Positions 1 through 6,483 of a stretch of 6,561 nt of DNA are shown one piece after another. Where the stretch lies: the NCBI GenBank assembly GCA_030673265.1, contig DAOVJK010000179.1:1-6561 (forward strand), read 5' to 3'. Below the pieces are notes generated by a model. That model was not told the DNA's origin. It searched no databases and worked only from the letters and a program-made list of their open reading frames with translations. Origin of the DNA: Pseudomonadota bacterium (GTDB taxonomy: Bacteria; Desulfobacterota; Desulfobulbia; Desulfobulbales; JAGXFP01). Made by a program: the position numbers and the translations under genes. How positions within the stretch are numbered: position 1 is the first letter of the stretch; each line of letters starts with the position of its first letter.

Positions 1-78
1 ACTTACATCCTTGCGGCCAGCGCTTAAGGTTTTACCTGGTATCAAAAATAAAAAGCCACCACAGGAGCCACCAAAAGC

Positions 79-112
79 AAAAAAGGGATTAACCATTTCT
101 GGCTAATCCCTT
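79..112 (-). terminator. Rho-independent terminator of the tRNA-Val/tRNA-Asp unit
   Basis: On the minus strand a 9-bp perfect arm (AAGGGATTA with TAATCCCTT) continues through one G-U wobble into three more pairs (CCA with TGG) and closes on a GAAA tetraloop. That makes a 13-bp stem. It is followed directly by six T residues. It starts nine bases after the CCA end of tRNA-Asp, the right place to end the tRNA transcript. On the plus strand the same hairpin has no T-run after it, so I read it as one-directional. Confidence 0.9.
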
Positions 113-120
113 GCTATAAC

Positions 121-197
121 TGGCGGGGCCGACGAGACTCGAACTCGCGACCTCCGGCGTGACAGGCCGGCATTCTAACCAACTGAACTACGACCCC
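121..197 (-). tRNA. tRNA-Asp (anticodon GUC)
   Basis: The 77-base minus-strand sequence folds as a canonical tRNA. The acceptor arm is GGGGTCG paired with CGGCCCC, the discriminator is G, and CCA is encoded at 123-121. The anticodon loop reads CTGTCAC with GTC as anticodon, and the T-loop is GTTCGAGTC. The D-arm (TAGTTCAGTTGGTTAGA) matches bacterial tRNA-Asp closely. It lies 14 bases downstream of tRNA-Val with no promoter between them, so the two are almost certainly one transcript cut apart by tRNA processing enzymes, with the terminator just beyond. Confidence 0.97.
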
Positions 198-211
198 GCA
201 TAAAGATCGTT

Positions 212-287
212 TGGTGGGCGGTACAGGGTTCGAACCTGTGACCCTCGGCTTGTAAGGCCGATGCTCTCCCAGCTGAGCTAACCGCCC
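212..287 (-). tRNA. tRNA-Val (anticodon UAC)
   Basis: The 76-base minus-strand sequence folds as a standard tRNA. The acceptor stem is GGGCGGT with ACCGCCC, the discriminator is A and CCA is encoded. The anticodon loop CTTACAA gives anticodon UAC, and the T-arm ACAGG-TTCGAAC-CTGT is perfect. It is the first gene of a two-tRNA unit with tRNA-Asp, begins about 80 bases after the lon stop codon, and has its own promoter-like sequence directly upstream. Confidence 0.97.
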
Positions 288-302
288 CGATTAGGAACGA
301 GT

Positions 303-331
303 TTTTTAACAACTAAGCCCTAGATAGTCAA
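303..331 (-). promoter_or_regulatory. Probable sigma-70 promoter for tRNA-Val/tRNA-Asp
   Basis: On the minus strand TTGACT (331-326, five of six bases of the -35 consensus) is followed after 17 bases by TAAAAA (308-303, four of six of the -10 consensus). Transcription would begin near 296, about nine bases before the tRNA-Val 5' end, as is common for stable RNA genes. The match is by eye. The tRNAs could also be reached by read-through from lon, since no terminator is visible between them. Confidence 0.6.
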
Positions 332-369
332 CAGAAATCATCTTACAAAAGCAAATATTTTAAACACTC

Positions 370-2778
370 TCAATGCCGAACATTATTAGCGTCATCCACC
401 ATGTCAGCAGAGAAGGAACTAACCGGCGGCAGGTCCTTGAAAAGCCTATCTCCTTCCGGCATGACCAAGGCCTTTTCGAAAACTTCATCAACATTGCCAA
501 CCAAAATAACCTCAAGGCTCTTGACGATTCGTACCGGTACCTCACTCAATTCCCGTTCGTTCTCCCGGGGGATAAGAACCGTTTTAATATTACCGCGCTT
601 GGCAGCCAGCAATTTCTCAGTGAGACCGCCAATCGGCAAGACCCGGCCGCGCAGGGTAATTTCCCCGGTCATCGCCAGGTCATTGCGAATCGGCAACTGC
701 ATAAGGGCCGAGATCATCGAGGTGGCCATGGTGATCCCTGCCGACGGTCCGTCTTTGGGAATCGCTCCTTCGGGCACATGAATGTGGATATCCAGTTTCT
801 GGTAAAACTCCGGGGCAAGACCGAGACAAAGCGAACGCGAGCGAATATAGCTCAAAGCTGCCTGAGCCGACTCCTGCATGACCTCGCCAAGTTTGCCGGT
901 GATCGTCAACCGTCCCTTGCCAGGCATCAGCACCGTTTCTATCTGCAACATCTCACCACCAACCTGGGTCCAGGCCAAACCGGTCGCCATCCCGATCTCA
1001 GCGGCTTTTTCCGCCAGACCGAAACGATATCCGGCAACTCCGAGATAACGGGCCACCGCTTTGGGGGTCAATCGATACTTCCGATCAGAATCTTTCTTGA
1101 GCCTTTCACGGGCTATCTTCCGGCAGACCGAGGCAACAGTCCGCTCCAGATTCCGAACCCCGGCCTCACGGGTATAATGCCGGATAATCTCCAGCACCCC
1201 GCCATCATTGAAGACGATATCGTTTTCGGCAAAGCCGTTGGCCTCAAGCTGCTTGGGCACCAGATAATCCTGAGCGATCCGCAGCTTGTCTTCTTCCGTG
1301 TAGCCATTCAGCTTGATAATTTCCATTCGGTCCTGAAGCGGCGCCGGAATGGACGGCAGATTATTGGCCGTGGTAATAAAAAAGACATCGGAGAGATCAT
1401 AGTCCAGATCGAGATAATGATCGTTAAAGGCATTATTCTGCTCGGGATCAAGAACCTCAAGCAGAGCTGAGGCGGGATCCCCGCGGAAATCCATGGACAT
1501 CTTGTCAATCTCGTCCAGACAGAAGACCGGGTTGTTAACCTTGACCTTCTGCAGCGACTGGATGATCTTACCAGGCATGGCCCCGATATAGGTGCGCCGG
1601 TGCCCACGAATCTCGGCCTCATCGCGAACACCGCCAAGGGATAGCCGAACAAACTCACGCCCCATAGCCCGGGCCACCGATTTGCACAGCGAAGTCTTAC
1701 CAACCCCGGGGGAACCAACCAGGCAGAGGATCGGCCCTTTAAGCTTTTTAACCTGAGCCTGGACCGCCAGATATTCGAGAATCCTTTCCTTGGGCTTCAT
1801 CAGACCGAAATGGTCCGCGTCGAGGATTTCCTCGGCCTTATTGATATCGATAGAACTATCGGAAAGCTCAAGCCACGGCAGACTGATAATATAATCGATG
1901 TAATTACGAGAAACGGTAGCCTCGGCCGACATCGGCTGCATCATCTTTAACTTCTTGAACTCCTTCTCGACCTTGGTCCTGGCCTCTTCCGGAAGCCCCT
2001 TATCCTTAATGGCCTGTTCCAGCTCGGCCAGATCGGCAGCCGGATCATCCTGCTGTCCAGACTCCTGTTGCAGAGCCTTGATTTGCTCCGCGACGTAATA
2101 GTCCTTCTGGGTCTTATCCATCTTCCTTTTGACCCGCCCCCGGATTCGACCCTCTATAGAGGCAACCTCAATCTCCCGATAAATCTTGTCCAGCAGCACC
2201 TCAAGGCGATCCTGAATTTTTACGGCCTCAAGGATCTGTTGCTTTTCGTCGGTCTTAAGCGGCAGGTGCGAGGCAAGGACATCGGCATATTTGGCTGCCG
2301 TCTCGATCTTGGCCACTGCATTCATCACTTCCTGGGGAATCTTTTTCTTAACCTTGCCATATTCTTTGAAGGCCGCTTGAATTTCCCGCAGATAGGCAAC
2401 TGTTTCGGCCTGGGTTAAGTCCTCAGCCGGAAACTCCTCAAGCTGAACCTCCAGATAATCTTTATTGGGCAGAAAATCGACCACCCGGCCCCGACGCTTA
2501 CCTTCGACCAGGGCCTTGATTGTCCCATCAGGCAAACGCAGCAACTGCAGGACTTTGGCGATGGTGCCCAGATGGTAGATGCCATCCTCGGTCGGCTCGT
2601 CCTCAGAGGCGTCCTTCTGGGTGATCAGAAATATCTCGGTCCGCTCCTCCATCGCCTTTTCCAAGGCCTTGATGGATTTTTCCCGCCCCACAATCAGAGG
2701 CGCAACCATATGGGGGAAAACAACGATATCGCGCAGGGACATCATCGGATATATTTTCAAGGGATTAGATTCGGCCAT
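370..2778 (-). CDS. lon: ATP-dependent protease Lon (LonA type)
   Basis: Cytoplasmic AAA+ serine protease that unfolds and degrades misfolded and short-lived regulatory proteins as a homo-oligomer (hexamer in well-studied homologues). The product is 802 residues. A substrate-binding N-domain (about 10-205) is followed by a helical linker (205-305), the AAA+ module and the peptidase domain (about 595-770). Walker A is GSPGVGKT at 355-362, with Ser where Pro is usual but the core residues intact. Walker B is LDEID at 421-425 and the pore loop is YIGAM at 397-401. The catalytic dyad is Ser679 in KDGPSAG and Lys722 in GGLTEK, the same numbers as in E. coli Lon. I chose ATG at 2778, not the upstream GTG at 2790, because AAGGTG sits nine bases before the ATG while the GTG has no ribosome site. 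A polar, partly acidic tail of about 30 residues ends the protein, making it slightly longer than the 784-residue E. coli enzyme. It lies 149 bases after clpX. Confidence 0.97.
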   Translation of the reverse strand: MAESNPLKIYPMMSLRDIVVFPHMVAPLIVGREKSIKALEKAMEERTEIFLITQKDASEDEPTEDGIYHLGTIAKVLQLLRLPDGTIKALVEGKRRGRVVDFLPNKDYLEVQLEEFPAEDLTQAETVAYLREIQAAFKEYGKVKKKIPQEVMNAVAKIETAAKYADVLASHLPLKTDEKQQILEAVKIQDRLEVLLDKIYREIEVASIEGRIRGRVKRKMDKTQKDYYVAEQIKALQQESGQQDDPAADLAELEQAIKDKGLPEEARTKVEKEFKKLKMMQPMSAEATVSRNYIDYIISLPWLELSDSSIDINKAEEILDADHFGLMKPKERILEYLAVQAQVKKLKGPILCLVGSPGVGKTSLCKSVARAMGREFVRLSLGGVRDEAEIRGHRRTYIGAMPGKIIQSLQKVKVNNPVFCLDEIDKMSMDFRGDPASALLEVLDPEQNNAFNDHYLDLDYDLSDVFFITTANNLPSIPAPLQDRMEIIKLNGYTEEDKLRIAQDYLVPKQLEANGFAENDIVFNDGGVLEIIRHYTREAGVRNLERTVASVCRKIARERLKKDSDRKYRLTPKAVARYLGVAGYRFGLAEKAAEIGMATGLAWTQVGGEMLQIETVLMPGKGRLTITGKLGEVMQESAQAALSYIRSRSLCLGLAPEFYQKLDIHIHVPEGAIPKDGPSAGITMATSMISALMQLPIRNDLAMTGEITLRGRVLPIGGLTEKLLAAKRGNIKTVLIPRENERELSEVPVRIVKSLEVILVGNVDEVFEKALVMPEGDRLFKDLPPVSSFSADMVDDANNVRH

Positions 2779-2787
2779 GATGCAAAA

Positions 2788-2793
2788 CACCTT
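2788..2793 (-). promoter_or_regulatory. Ribosome binding site that decides the lon start
   Basis: AAGGTG on the minus strand ends nine bases before the ATG at 2778. Its last three bases are the alternative in-frame GTG start at 2790, so that GTG would fall inside the ribosome site. Initiation at the ATG is therefore favoured, which removes four residues (MFCI) from the longest reading frame. Confidence 0.6.
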
Positions 2794-2802
2794 ATGAAGG
2801 TT

Positions 2803-2830
2803 ATTAAGACAACTACCTTACGTCAGGCAA
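2803..2830 (-). promoter_or_regulatory. Possible weak promoter before lon
   Basis: TTGCCT (2830-2825, four of six of the -35 consensus) and CTTAAT (2808-2803, four of six of the -10 consensus) are 16 bases apart on the minus strand and would give a leader of roughly 20 bases. I see no good heat-shock sigma-32 style sequence in the gap. The match is weak and by eye, and lon might instead be transcribed by read-through from clpX. Confidence 0.22.
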
Positions 2831-2927
2831 TCTGAGCGAAGAACAGTACGAACAGACTCCGGATGAGAGTACTACTGGACAGTTATTTTTTACAAAATGG
2901 TTATGATAGGAGGCAACAGCAAGACAA

Positions 2928-4193
2928 TCAGGCGCTTTTCTTTTTCTCGCTCTCGTAAAGAACAACCGGATAATCACTATTCAGGATAACCTGTTCGCTG
3001 ATAACGCATTCTTTAACACCTTCCTTGGACGGCAGCTCATACATTACATCGAGCATAGCCTCTTCAAGAACCGAGCGCAGCCCCCTGGCCCCTGATTTCC
3101 TTTTCAAAGCCTCGCGAGCGATGGCTGAGAGGGCACCTTCGGTGAACCGGAGTCGGATATTATCATAGGCGAAAAGACGCTCATACTGTTTGATCAGCGC
3201 ATTCTTCGGCTCCCGCAGCACCCTGACCAGATCATCCTCAACCAATTCTTCCATGGTCGCAATAACCGGTAGCCGCCCGACCAGTTCGGGAATAAGGCCG
3301 AAACGCAACAGATCTTCGGGCCGGACCATAGCGAGAAGCTCACCCATCTTCTTCACTTCCTGGCTGACTACTTTGGCGCCGAAACCGATGGATTTGGTGC
3401 CGGTTCGCCTCTTGACCACCTCTTCAAGGCCGACGAAAGCCCCACCGCAGATAAAAAGAATGTTGGTGGTATCCAGTTTAATATATTCCTGCTGGGGATG
3501 CTTACGCCCACCCTTGGGTGGCACGCTGGCAACGGTACCTTCAATAATCTTCAGCAAAGCCTGCTGGACCCCCTCACCGGATACATCGCGAGTGATGGAG
3601 GCGCTATCAGACTTTCGGGCAATCTTGTCAATCTCATCGATGTAAACAATGCCTTGACTGGCCTTCTTGACATCGTAATCAGCTGCCTGCAGAAGGTTAA
3701 CCAGAATATTTTCGACATCTTCTCCGACATAACCGGCCTCGGTAAGTGTGGTAGCATCTGCCATGGCAAAAGGCACATTGAGAATCCGCGCCAGGGTCTG
3801 GGCCATCAAGGTCTTGCCACTGCCGGTGGGTCCGATCAAAACCACATTGCTCTTCTGCAGCTCAACATCACTATTATCGGCGAAAGTACCAACATTGATC
3901 CGCTTGTAATGATTATGAACCGCCACAGACAAGACTTTCTTGGCCTGCTCCTGACCGATGACATAGGCCTCGAGATGTTCATTAATCTGCATCGGCTTGA
4001 AACCGGTTGGTTCCGCAACATCTTCTGAGCCATTCTTAAGGTCATCCTTGACGATATCGTTACAGAGCTCGATACACTCGTCACAGATATAAACAGATGG
4101 GCCGGCAATCAACTTCCTGACATCTTCCCGCCCTTTTCCGCAAAAAGAACAAAGAACATTTACATCGCCATCATTTTTATCATCTACACTCAT
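2928..4193 (-). CDS. clpX: ATP-dependent Clp protease ATP-binding subunit ClpX
   Basis: AAA+ unfoldase that recognises tagged or degron-bearing substrates, unfolds them and passes them to ClpP in the cytoplasm. The 421-residue product has the family's normal length. The N-terminal zinc-binding domain has cysteines at 15, 18, 37 and 40. Walker A is GPTGSGKT (121-128), the pore loop GYVG (154-157), Walker B YIDEID (184-189) and the RKH loop 230-232. The ClpP-docking IGF loop is at 269-271, VGRLP with the arginine finger is at 305-309, and GARGLR, the sensor-2 region, is at 368-373. The longest frame begins at a TTG (4232) inside clpP and would add 13 residues not expected in the family. The ATG at 4193 gives a normal N-terminus. 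It follows the clpP stop by four bases, consistent with co-translation of the two partner subunits. The frame ends in TGA. Confidence 0.97.
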   Translation of the reverse strand: MSVDDKNDGDVNVLCSFCGKGREDVRKLIAGPSVYICDECIELCNDIVKDDLKNGSEDVAEPTGFKPMQINEHLEAYVIGQEQAKKVLSVAVHNHYKRINVGTFADNSDVELQKSNVVLIGPTGSGKTLMAQTLARILNVPFAMADATTLTEAGYVGEDVENILVNLLQAADYDVKKASQGIVYIDEIDKIARKSDSASITRDVSGEGVQQALLKIIEGTVASVPPKGGRKHPQQEYIKLDTTNILFICGGAFVGLEEVVKRRTGTKSIGFGAKVVSQEVKKMGELLAMVRPEDLLRFGLIPELVGRLPVIATMEELVEDDLVRVLREPKNALIKQYERLFAYDNIRLRFTEGALSAIAREALKRKSGARGLRSVLEEAMLDVMYELPSKEGVKECVISEQVILNSDYPVVLYESEKKKSA

Positions 4194-4197
4194 AAAC

Positions 4198-4800
4198 TTA
4201 CTTTGCCTCTCCGACAGCTTCTCGCTTATCAAGAACCTTGTCTATAATGCCATATTTTAGGGCTTCTACCGCATTCAGGAAAAAGTCCCGTTCGGTATCG
4301 ATCTGAATTTTCCTGATCTTCTGGCCAGTATGCCCGGCCAAAATACGATTAAGATCCTTGCGAATTCGAAGAATCTCTTTGGCATGAATATCAATATCGG
4401 TGGCCTGCCCTTGAAAACCACCCATCGGTTGATGAATCATAATTCTGGCATTCGGCAAGGCATAACGTTTCCCCTCCGCACCAGCAGCCAGCAAGACCGC
4501 ACCCATACTGGCCGCTTGTCCCAGACAAAGGGTAGCTATATCGCACTTTACGTATTGCATGGTATCGTAAATTGCCAAACCGGCCGTCACCACCCCTCCA
4601 GGGGAATTAATGTAAAAGGTGATATCTTTATCCGGGTCATCTGCTTCCAAAAAAAGCAGCTGGGCAATGATCAGATTGGCAATCTCATCGTTAACTGCTG
4701 TACCAAGAAAGATAATCCGCTCTTTAAGCAGACGGGAAAAGATATCATAAGCCCGCTCACCACGGGGAGTCTGCTCGACGACCATCGGGATAAGGCTCAT
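4198..4800 (-). CDS. clpP: ATP-dependent Clp protease proteolytic subunit ClpP
   Basis: Serine peptidase that in studied homologues forms a barrel of two seven-membered rings and degrades proteins delivered by ClpX (or ClpA/ClpC) in the cytoplasm. The 200-residue product covers the whole family fold. The catalytic triad is Ser98 in GQAASMGA, His123 in MIHQP and Asp172 in DTERDFF. The INSPGG oxyanion-loop motif is at 64-69, and the handle region follows in GGFQGQATDI. The N-terminus (LIPMVVEQTPRGER) starts almost at the usual mature end, so little or no propeptide would have to be removed. The ATG overlaps the tig stop by one base (TAATG), and GGAG (4811-4808) lies seven bases upstream within the last tig codons. 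clpX follows after four bases, so the protease and its unfoldase are made from one message. Confidence 0.98.
   Translation of the reverse strand: MSLIPMVVEQTPRGERAYDIFSRLLKERIIFLGTAVNDEIANLIIAQLLFLEADDPDKDITFYINSPGGVVTAGLAIYDTMQYVKCDIATLCLGQAASMGAVLLAAGAEGKRYALPNARIMIHQPMGGFQGQATDIDIHAKEILRIRKDLNRILAGHTGQKIRKIQIDTERDFFLNAVEALKYGIIDKVLDKREAVGEAK
4206..4212 (-). promoter_or_regulatory. Ribosome binding site of clpX inside the end of clpP
   Basis: GGAGAGG on the minus strand lies in the last codons of clpP, 12 bases before the clpX ATG at 4193. The spacing is longer than ideal. With the clpP stop between the site and the start, clpX initiation may depend partly on ribosomes finishing clpP. Confidence 0.5.
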
Positions 4801-6293
4801 TATTTGTCTCCAGCATCCTTAGTGGTGGTCTTCTTGGCCGCAGGCTTCTTGGCGGCTGGCTTCTTGGCGGCAGGTTTCTCGGCTGCAGGCTTCTTGGCGG
4901 CAGGCTTCTTGGCGGCAGGCTTCTTGGCCGCAGGTTTCTTTGCCGCAGGCTTCTTGGCCGCTGGCTTCTTGGCGGCAGGCTTTTTGGCCTCAAGAGCCTC
5001 GCCACCACCCTTAACCGTCTTGATTTTAGCGTTATCACGTAAGAATTTTATGATCTTCTCACTCAACAACTCATTCATGAAAGGCAGCAAGTCATCACGA
5101 TTGGCAAAATACTTCTTCACCTCATCAACGGGCATATTGTAACGTCCACTGATTCGTTTGAAGCCGTTCTCGATGTCCCCGTCATCCAACTTGATACTTT
5201 CAACCTCGGCAATTTTCTTGAGGATAAAATCGCCCTTCACTCTTTTCGTGGCGGTATCTTTATACTGTTCAACCAGCTCGTCGCGATTCAGACCAGCAGA
5301 TTCCAGAGTCATGTTCTGATTAGTAAGATTGTCTTCCATCTCCTTGATCATGTTATTAATTTCGTAGGCCGCCAAGCGCTTCGGAACCTCGATCTCATGG
5401 GAGTCAAGAAGTTGCATCATCAGCTTATCAGCCATAGCGCCGGCACCGGCATCCTCTTTTTCCTTACTTATTTTGGCCTTGATGGCCGCCTTCAGATCAT
5501 CAAGAGAATTGTATTCATTGCCGGCATCCTTGGCAAATTCATCATCAATCTCAGGAAGAACCCGCTCCTTGACTTCTTTTATTTCGATATCGAATTTAAC
5601 CTTCTTGCCAGCCAGAACCGGGTTGGGAAAATTCTCGGGAAAATCGATCTCCCGCTCGGTCTTATCACTTTTCTTCAGACCGGTAATGGTTTTTTCAAAT
5701 TCATCACCAAAACGACCGGAACCTATTTCAATTGAGAAATTTTCAGCCTTGACCTGCTTCATCTCCTGACCGTTGTGAAATCCCTGAAAATCGACCACCG
5801 CCACATCACCATCCTGAACGCCGCGATCTTCAACACTGCGCAGAGGAGCACCTTCACGTTGCATATTCTCAAGAGCAACAGCTACTTCATCGTCACTGGC
5901 CTCGGTGTCATCCACCTCGACCTCAAGGCCCTTATAATCACTCAACTCGAATTCAGGGCGGACCGCGATTTCGGCATCGTAGACAAAAGTGCCGTCATCC
6001 TCGAACTTCTGACTACGGATTTCAGGATGGACAACTGCATCCAGTTTGGTCTGTTCAAGAGCATCAAAATATGTATTCTGTATCATTTTTTCGGCAGTAT
6101 CATACTCAATCTTGGAGCCATACTCTCTTTCCAAGACTTTTCGCGGGACCTTACCTTTCCGAAAACCTTTGACAGAGACGGTTTTGCTCAATTTACGATA
6201 GGCCTTTTCCAATTCTTTCTTAACGTCATCGGCCGCCAGAACTATCTTGAGACTTTTAGTGTTGGAACCAGAATCTTCAACTGTAACCTGCAT
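4800..6293 (-). CDS. tig: Trigger factor with an AKKPA-repeat C-terminal tail
   Basis: Ribosome-associated chaperone and peptidyl-prolyl isomerase that receives nascent chains at the exit tunnel. The 497-residue product has the three expected parts. The ribosome-binding domain (about 1-120) carries the signature GFRKGKVP at 43-50. The FKBP-type PPIase domain spans about 155-245 (DGDVAVVDFQGF, then the FGDEFE region). The helical C-terminal chaperone domain spans about 246-425. Family members are usually about 430-450 residues. The excess is a tail from about 431 to 497 made of ten AKKPA pentapeptides (one AEKPA), then AKKTT and TKDAGDK. The tail is strongly basic, should be disordered, and resembles bacterial histone-H1-like and AlgP-type sequences. 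The ATG at 6293 has a good ribosome site (AGGAAGGG, 6305-6298). tRNA-Leu lies 64 bases upstream and clpP overlaps the stop codon. Confidence 0.97.
   Translation of the reverse strand: MQVTVEDSGSNTKSLKIVLAADDVKKELEKAYRKLSKTVSVKGFRKGKVPRKVLEREYGSKIEYDTAEKMIQNTYFDALEQTKLDAVVHPEIRSQKFEDDGTFVYDAEIAVRPEFELSDYKGLEVEVDDTEASDDEVAVALENMQREGAPLRSVEDRGVQDGDVAVVDFQGFHNGQEMKQVKAENFSIEIGSGRFGDEFEKTITGLKKSDKTEREIDFPENFPNPVLAGKKVKFDIEIKEVKERVLPEIDDEFAKDAGNEYNSLDDLKAAIKAKISKEKEDAGAGAMADKLMMQLLDSHEIEVPKRLAAYEINNMIKEMEDNLTNQNMTLESAGLNRDELVEQYKDTATKRVKGDFILKKIAEVESIKLDDGDIENGFKRISGRYNMPVDEVKKYFANRDDLLPFMNELLSEKIIKFLRDNAKIKTVKGGGEALEAKKPAAKKPAAKKPAAKKPAAKKPAAKKPAAKKPAAEKPAAKKPAAKKPAAKKTTTKDAGDK
4808..4811 (-). promoter_or_regulatory. 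Ribosome binding site of clpP within tig, with TAATG stop-start overlap
   Basis: GGAG on the minus strand, read within the trigger-factor codons for Ala-Gly-Asp, is seven bases before the clpP ATG. The tig TAA (4802-4800) shares its last A with that ATG. The arrangement suggests translational coupling of clpP to tig. Confidence 0.7.
4831..4980 (-). repeat. Ten tandem 15-bp repeats encoding AKKPA in the tig 3' end
   Basis: Ten consecutive in-phase 15-bp units, with coding-strand consensus CCT GCC GCC AAG AAG, run from 4980 down to 4831. A partial unit adjoins at 4989-4981. Three units (4891-4905, 4906-4920 and 4966-4980) are identical. The others differ by one or two bases. About ten of the differences are synonymous and one changes the peptide (AAG to GAG in the unit at 4876-4890). 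Because 15 is a multiple of three, gain or loss of whole units would keep the frame and the clpP overlap intact. Confidence 0.97.
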
Positions 6294-6331
6294 TTTTCCC
6301 TTCCTTTACGCTTAACTTGACTTGATAAACC

Positions 6332-6357
6332 AAAAAAAAACGGTGAGTTAAAAAATT
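6332..6357 (-). other. T-rich leader between tRNA-Leu and tig
   Basis: On the minus strand the tRNA 3' end is followed by a run of six T residues (6355-6350) and then nine T residues (6340-6332). I see no stable hairpin directly before either run. A weak pairing of the tRNA end CCAAA with TTTGG can be drawn. The stretch may simply be a spacer cut during tRNA processing, but T-runs could cause partial termination before tig. No separate tig promoter is evident in the 64-base gap. Confidence 0.35.
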
Positions 6358-6443
6358 TGGTGCGAGAGGGGGGAGTTGAACCCCCAACCACTAAGTGGGC
6401 TGGATCCTAAATCCAGTGCGTTTACCAATTTCACCACTCTCGC
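6358..6443 (-). tRNA. tRNA-Leu (anticodon UAG)
   Basis: The 86-base minus-strand sequence is a class II tRNA. The acceptor stem GCGAGAG pairs with CTCTCGC, the discriminator is A and CCA is encoded at 6360-6358. The anticodon stem-loop is CTGGA-TTTAGGA-TCCAG with anticodon UAG, which reads CUN leucine codons. The long variable arm CCAC-TTA-GTGG forms a short hairpin, and the T-arm GGGGG-TTCAACT-CCCCC is perfect. It stands first in the cluster, ahead of tig, and has a promoter directly upstream. Confidence 0.97.
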
Positions 6444-6456
6444 GCAAATCACGTAA

Positions 6457-6483
6457 ATTAAACAACTTTACTCACTCAGTCAA
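6457..6483 (-). promoter_or_regulatory. Probable sigma-70 promoter for tRNA-Leu and perhaps tig-clpP-clpX
   Basis: On the minus strand TTGACT (6483-6478, five of six of the -35 consensus) and TTTAAT (6462-6457, five of six of the -10 consensus) are 15 bases apart. That spacing is slightly short; a poorer -10 box, TAATTT, gives 17. Transcription would start near 6450, about seven bases before the tRNA. The -35 box lies in the perfect inverted repeat GTCAA-GGG-TTGAC (6479-6491), which could be an operator or chance. With no other promoter seen before tig, it may drive the protein genes too. Confidence 0.6.

Noticed and set aside
10..35. Possible plus-strand terminator (CCTT GCG loop CGC TT AAGG, then TTTT)
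   Set aside because: The stem needs a two-base bulge and the T-run is only four long. A plus-strand frame ending at 27 is just eight codons, too short to support a converging gene.
54..72. Direct repeat AGCCACC at 54-60 and 66-72
   Set aside because: Seven bases, 12 apart, with no link to the tRNA-Asp end. It is too short to call an attachment site or repeat element.
373..1470. 365-codon open frame on the plus strand antisense to lon
   Set aside because: It lies wholly within lon, is rich in Arg, Gln and His without a recognisable domain, and lon has all its family motifs. This is a shadow of lon codon bias.
2856..2870. CIRCE-like heat-shock operator before lon (ACTC-N7-GAGT)
   Set aside because: The core resembles the inner bases of CIRCE, but the spacer is seven bases instead of nine and the right outer arm does not match.
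4757..5038. 93-codon minus-strand frame with repeated RSLPP-like units
   Set aside because: It is an alternative frame through the 15-bp repeats. Any 15-bp array gives a pentapeptide repeat in each open frame.
4330..5142. 270-codon plus-strand frame with repeated FLAAGF units
   Set aside because: It is the reverse reading of the trigger-factor repeats and of clpP. The apparent hydrophobic repeat is a by-product of the AKKPA codons.
5397..6320. Plus-strand frames antisense to tig
   Set aside because: They overlap a complete trigger-factor gene, have no ribosome sites that I could see and no recognisable motifs.
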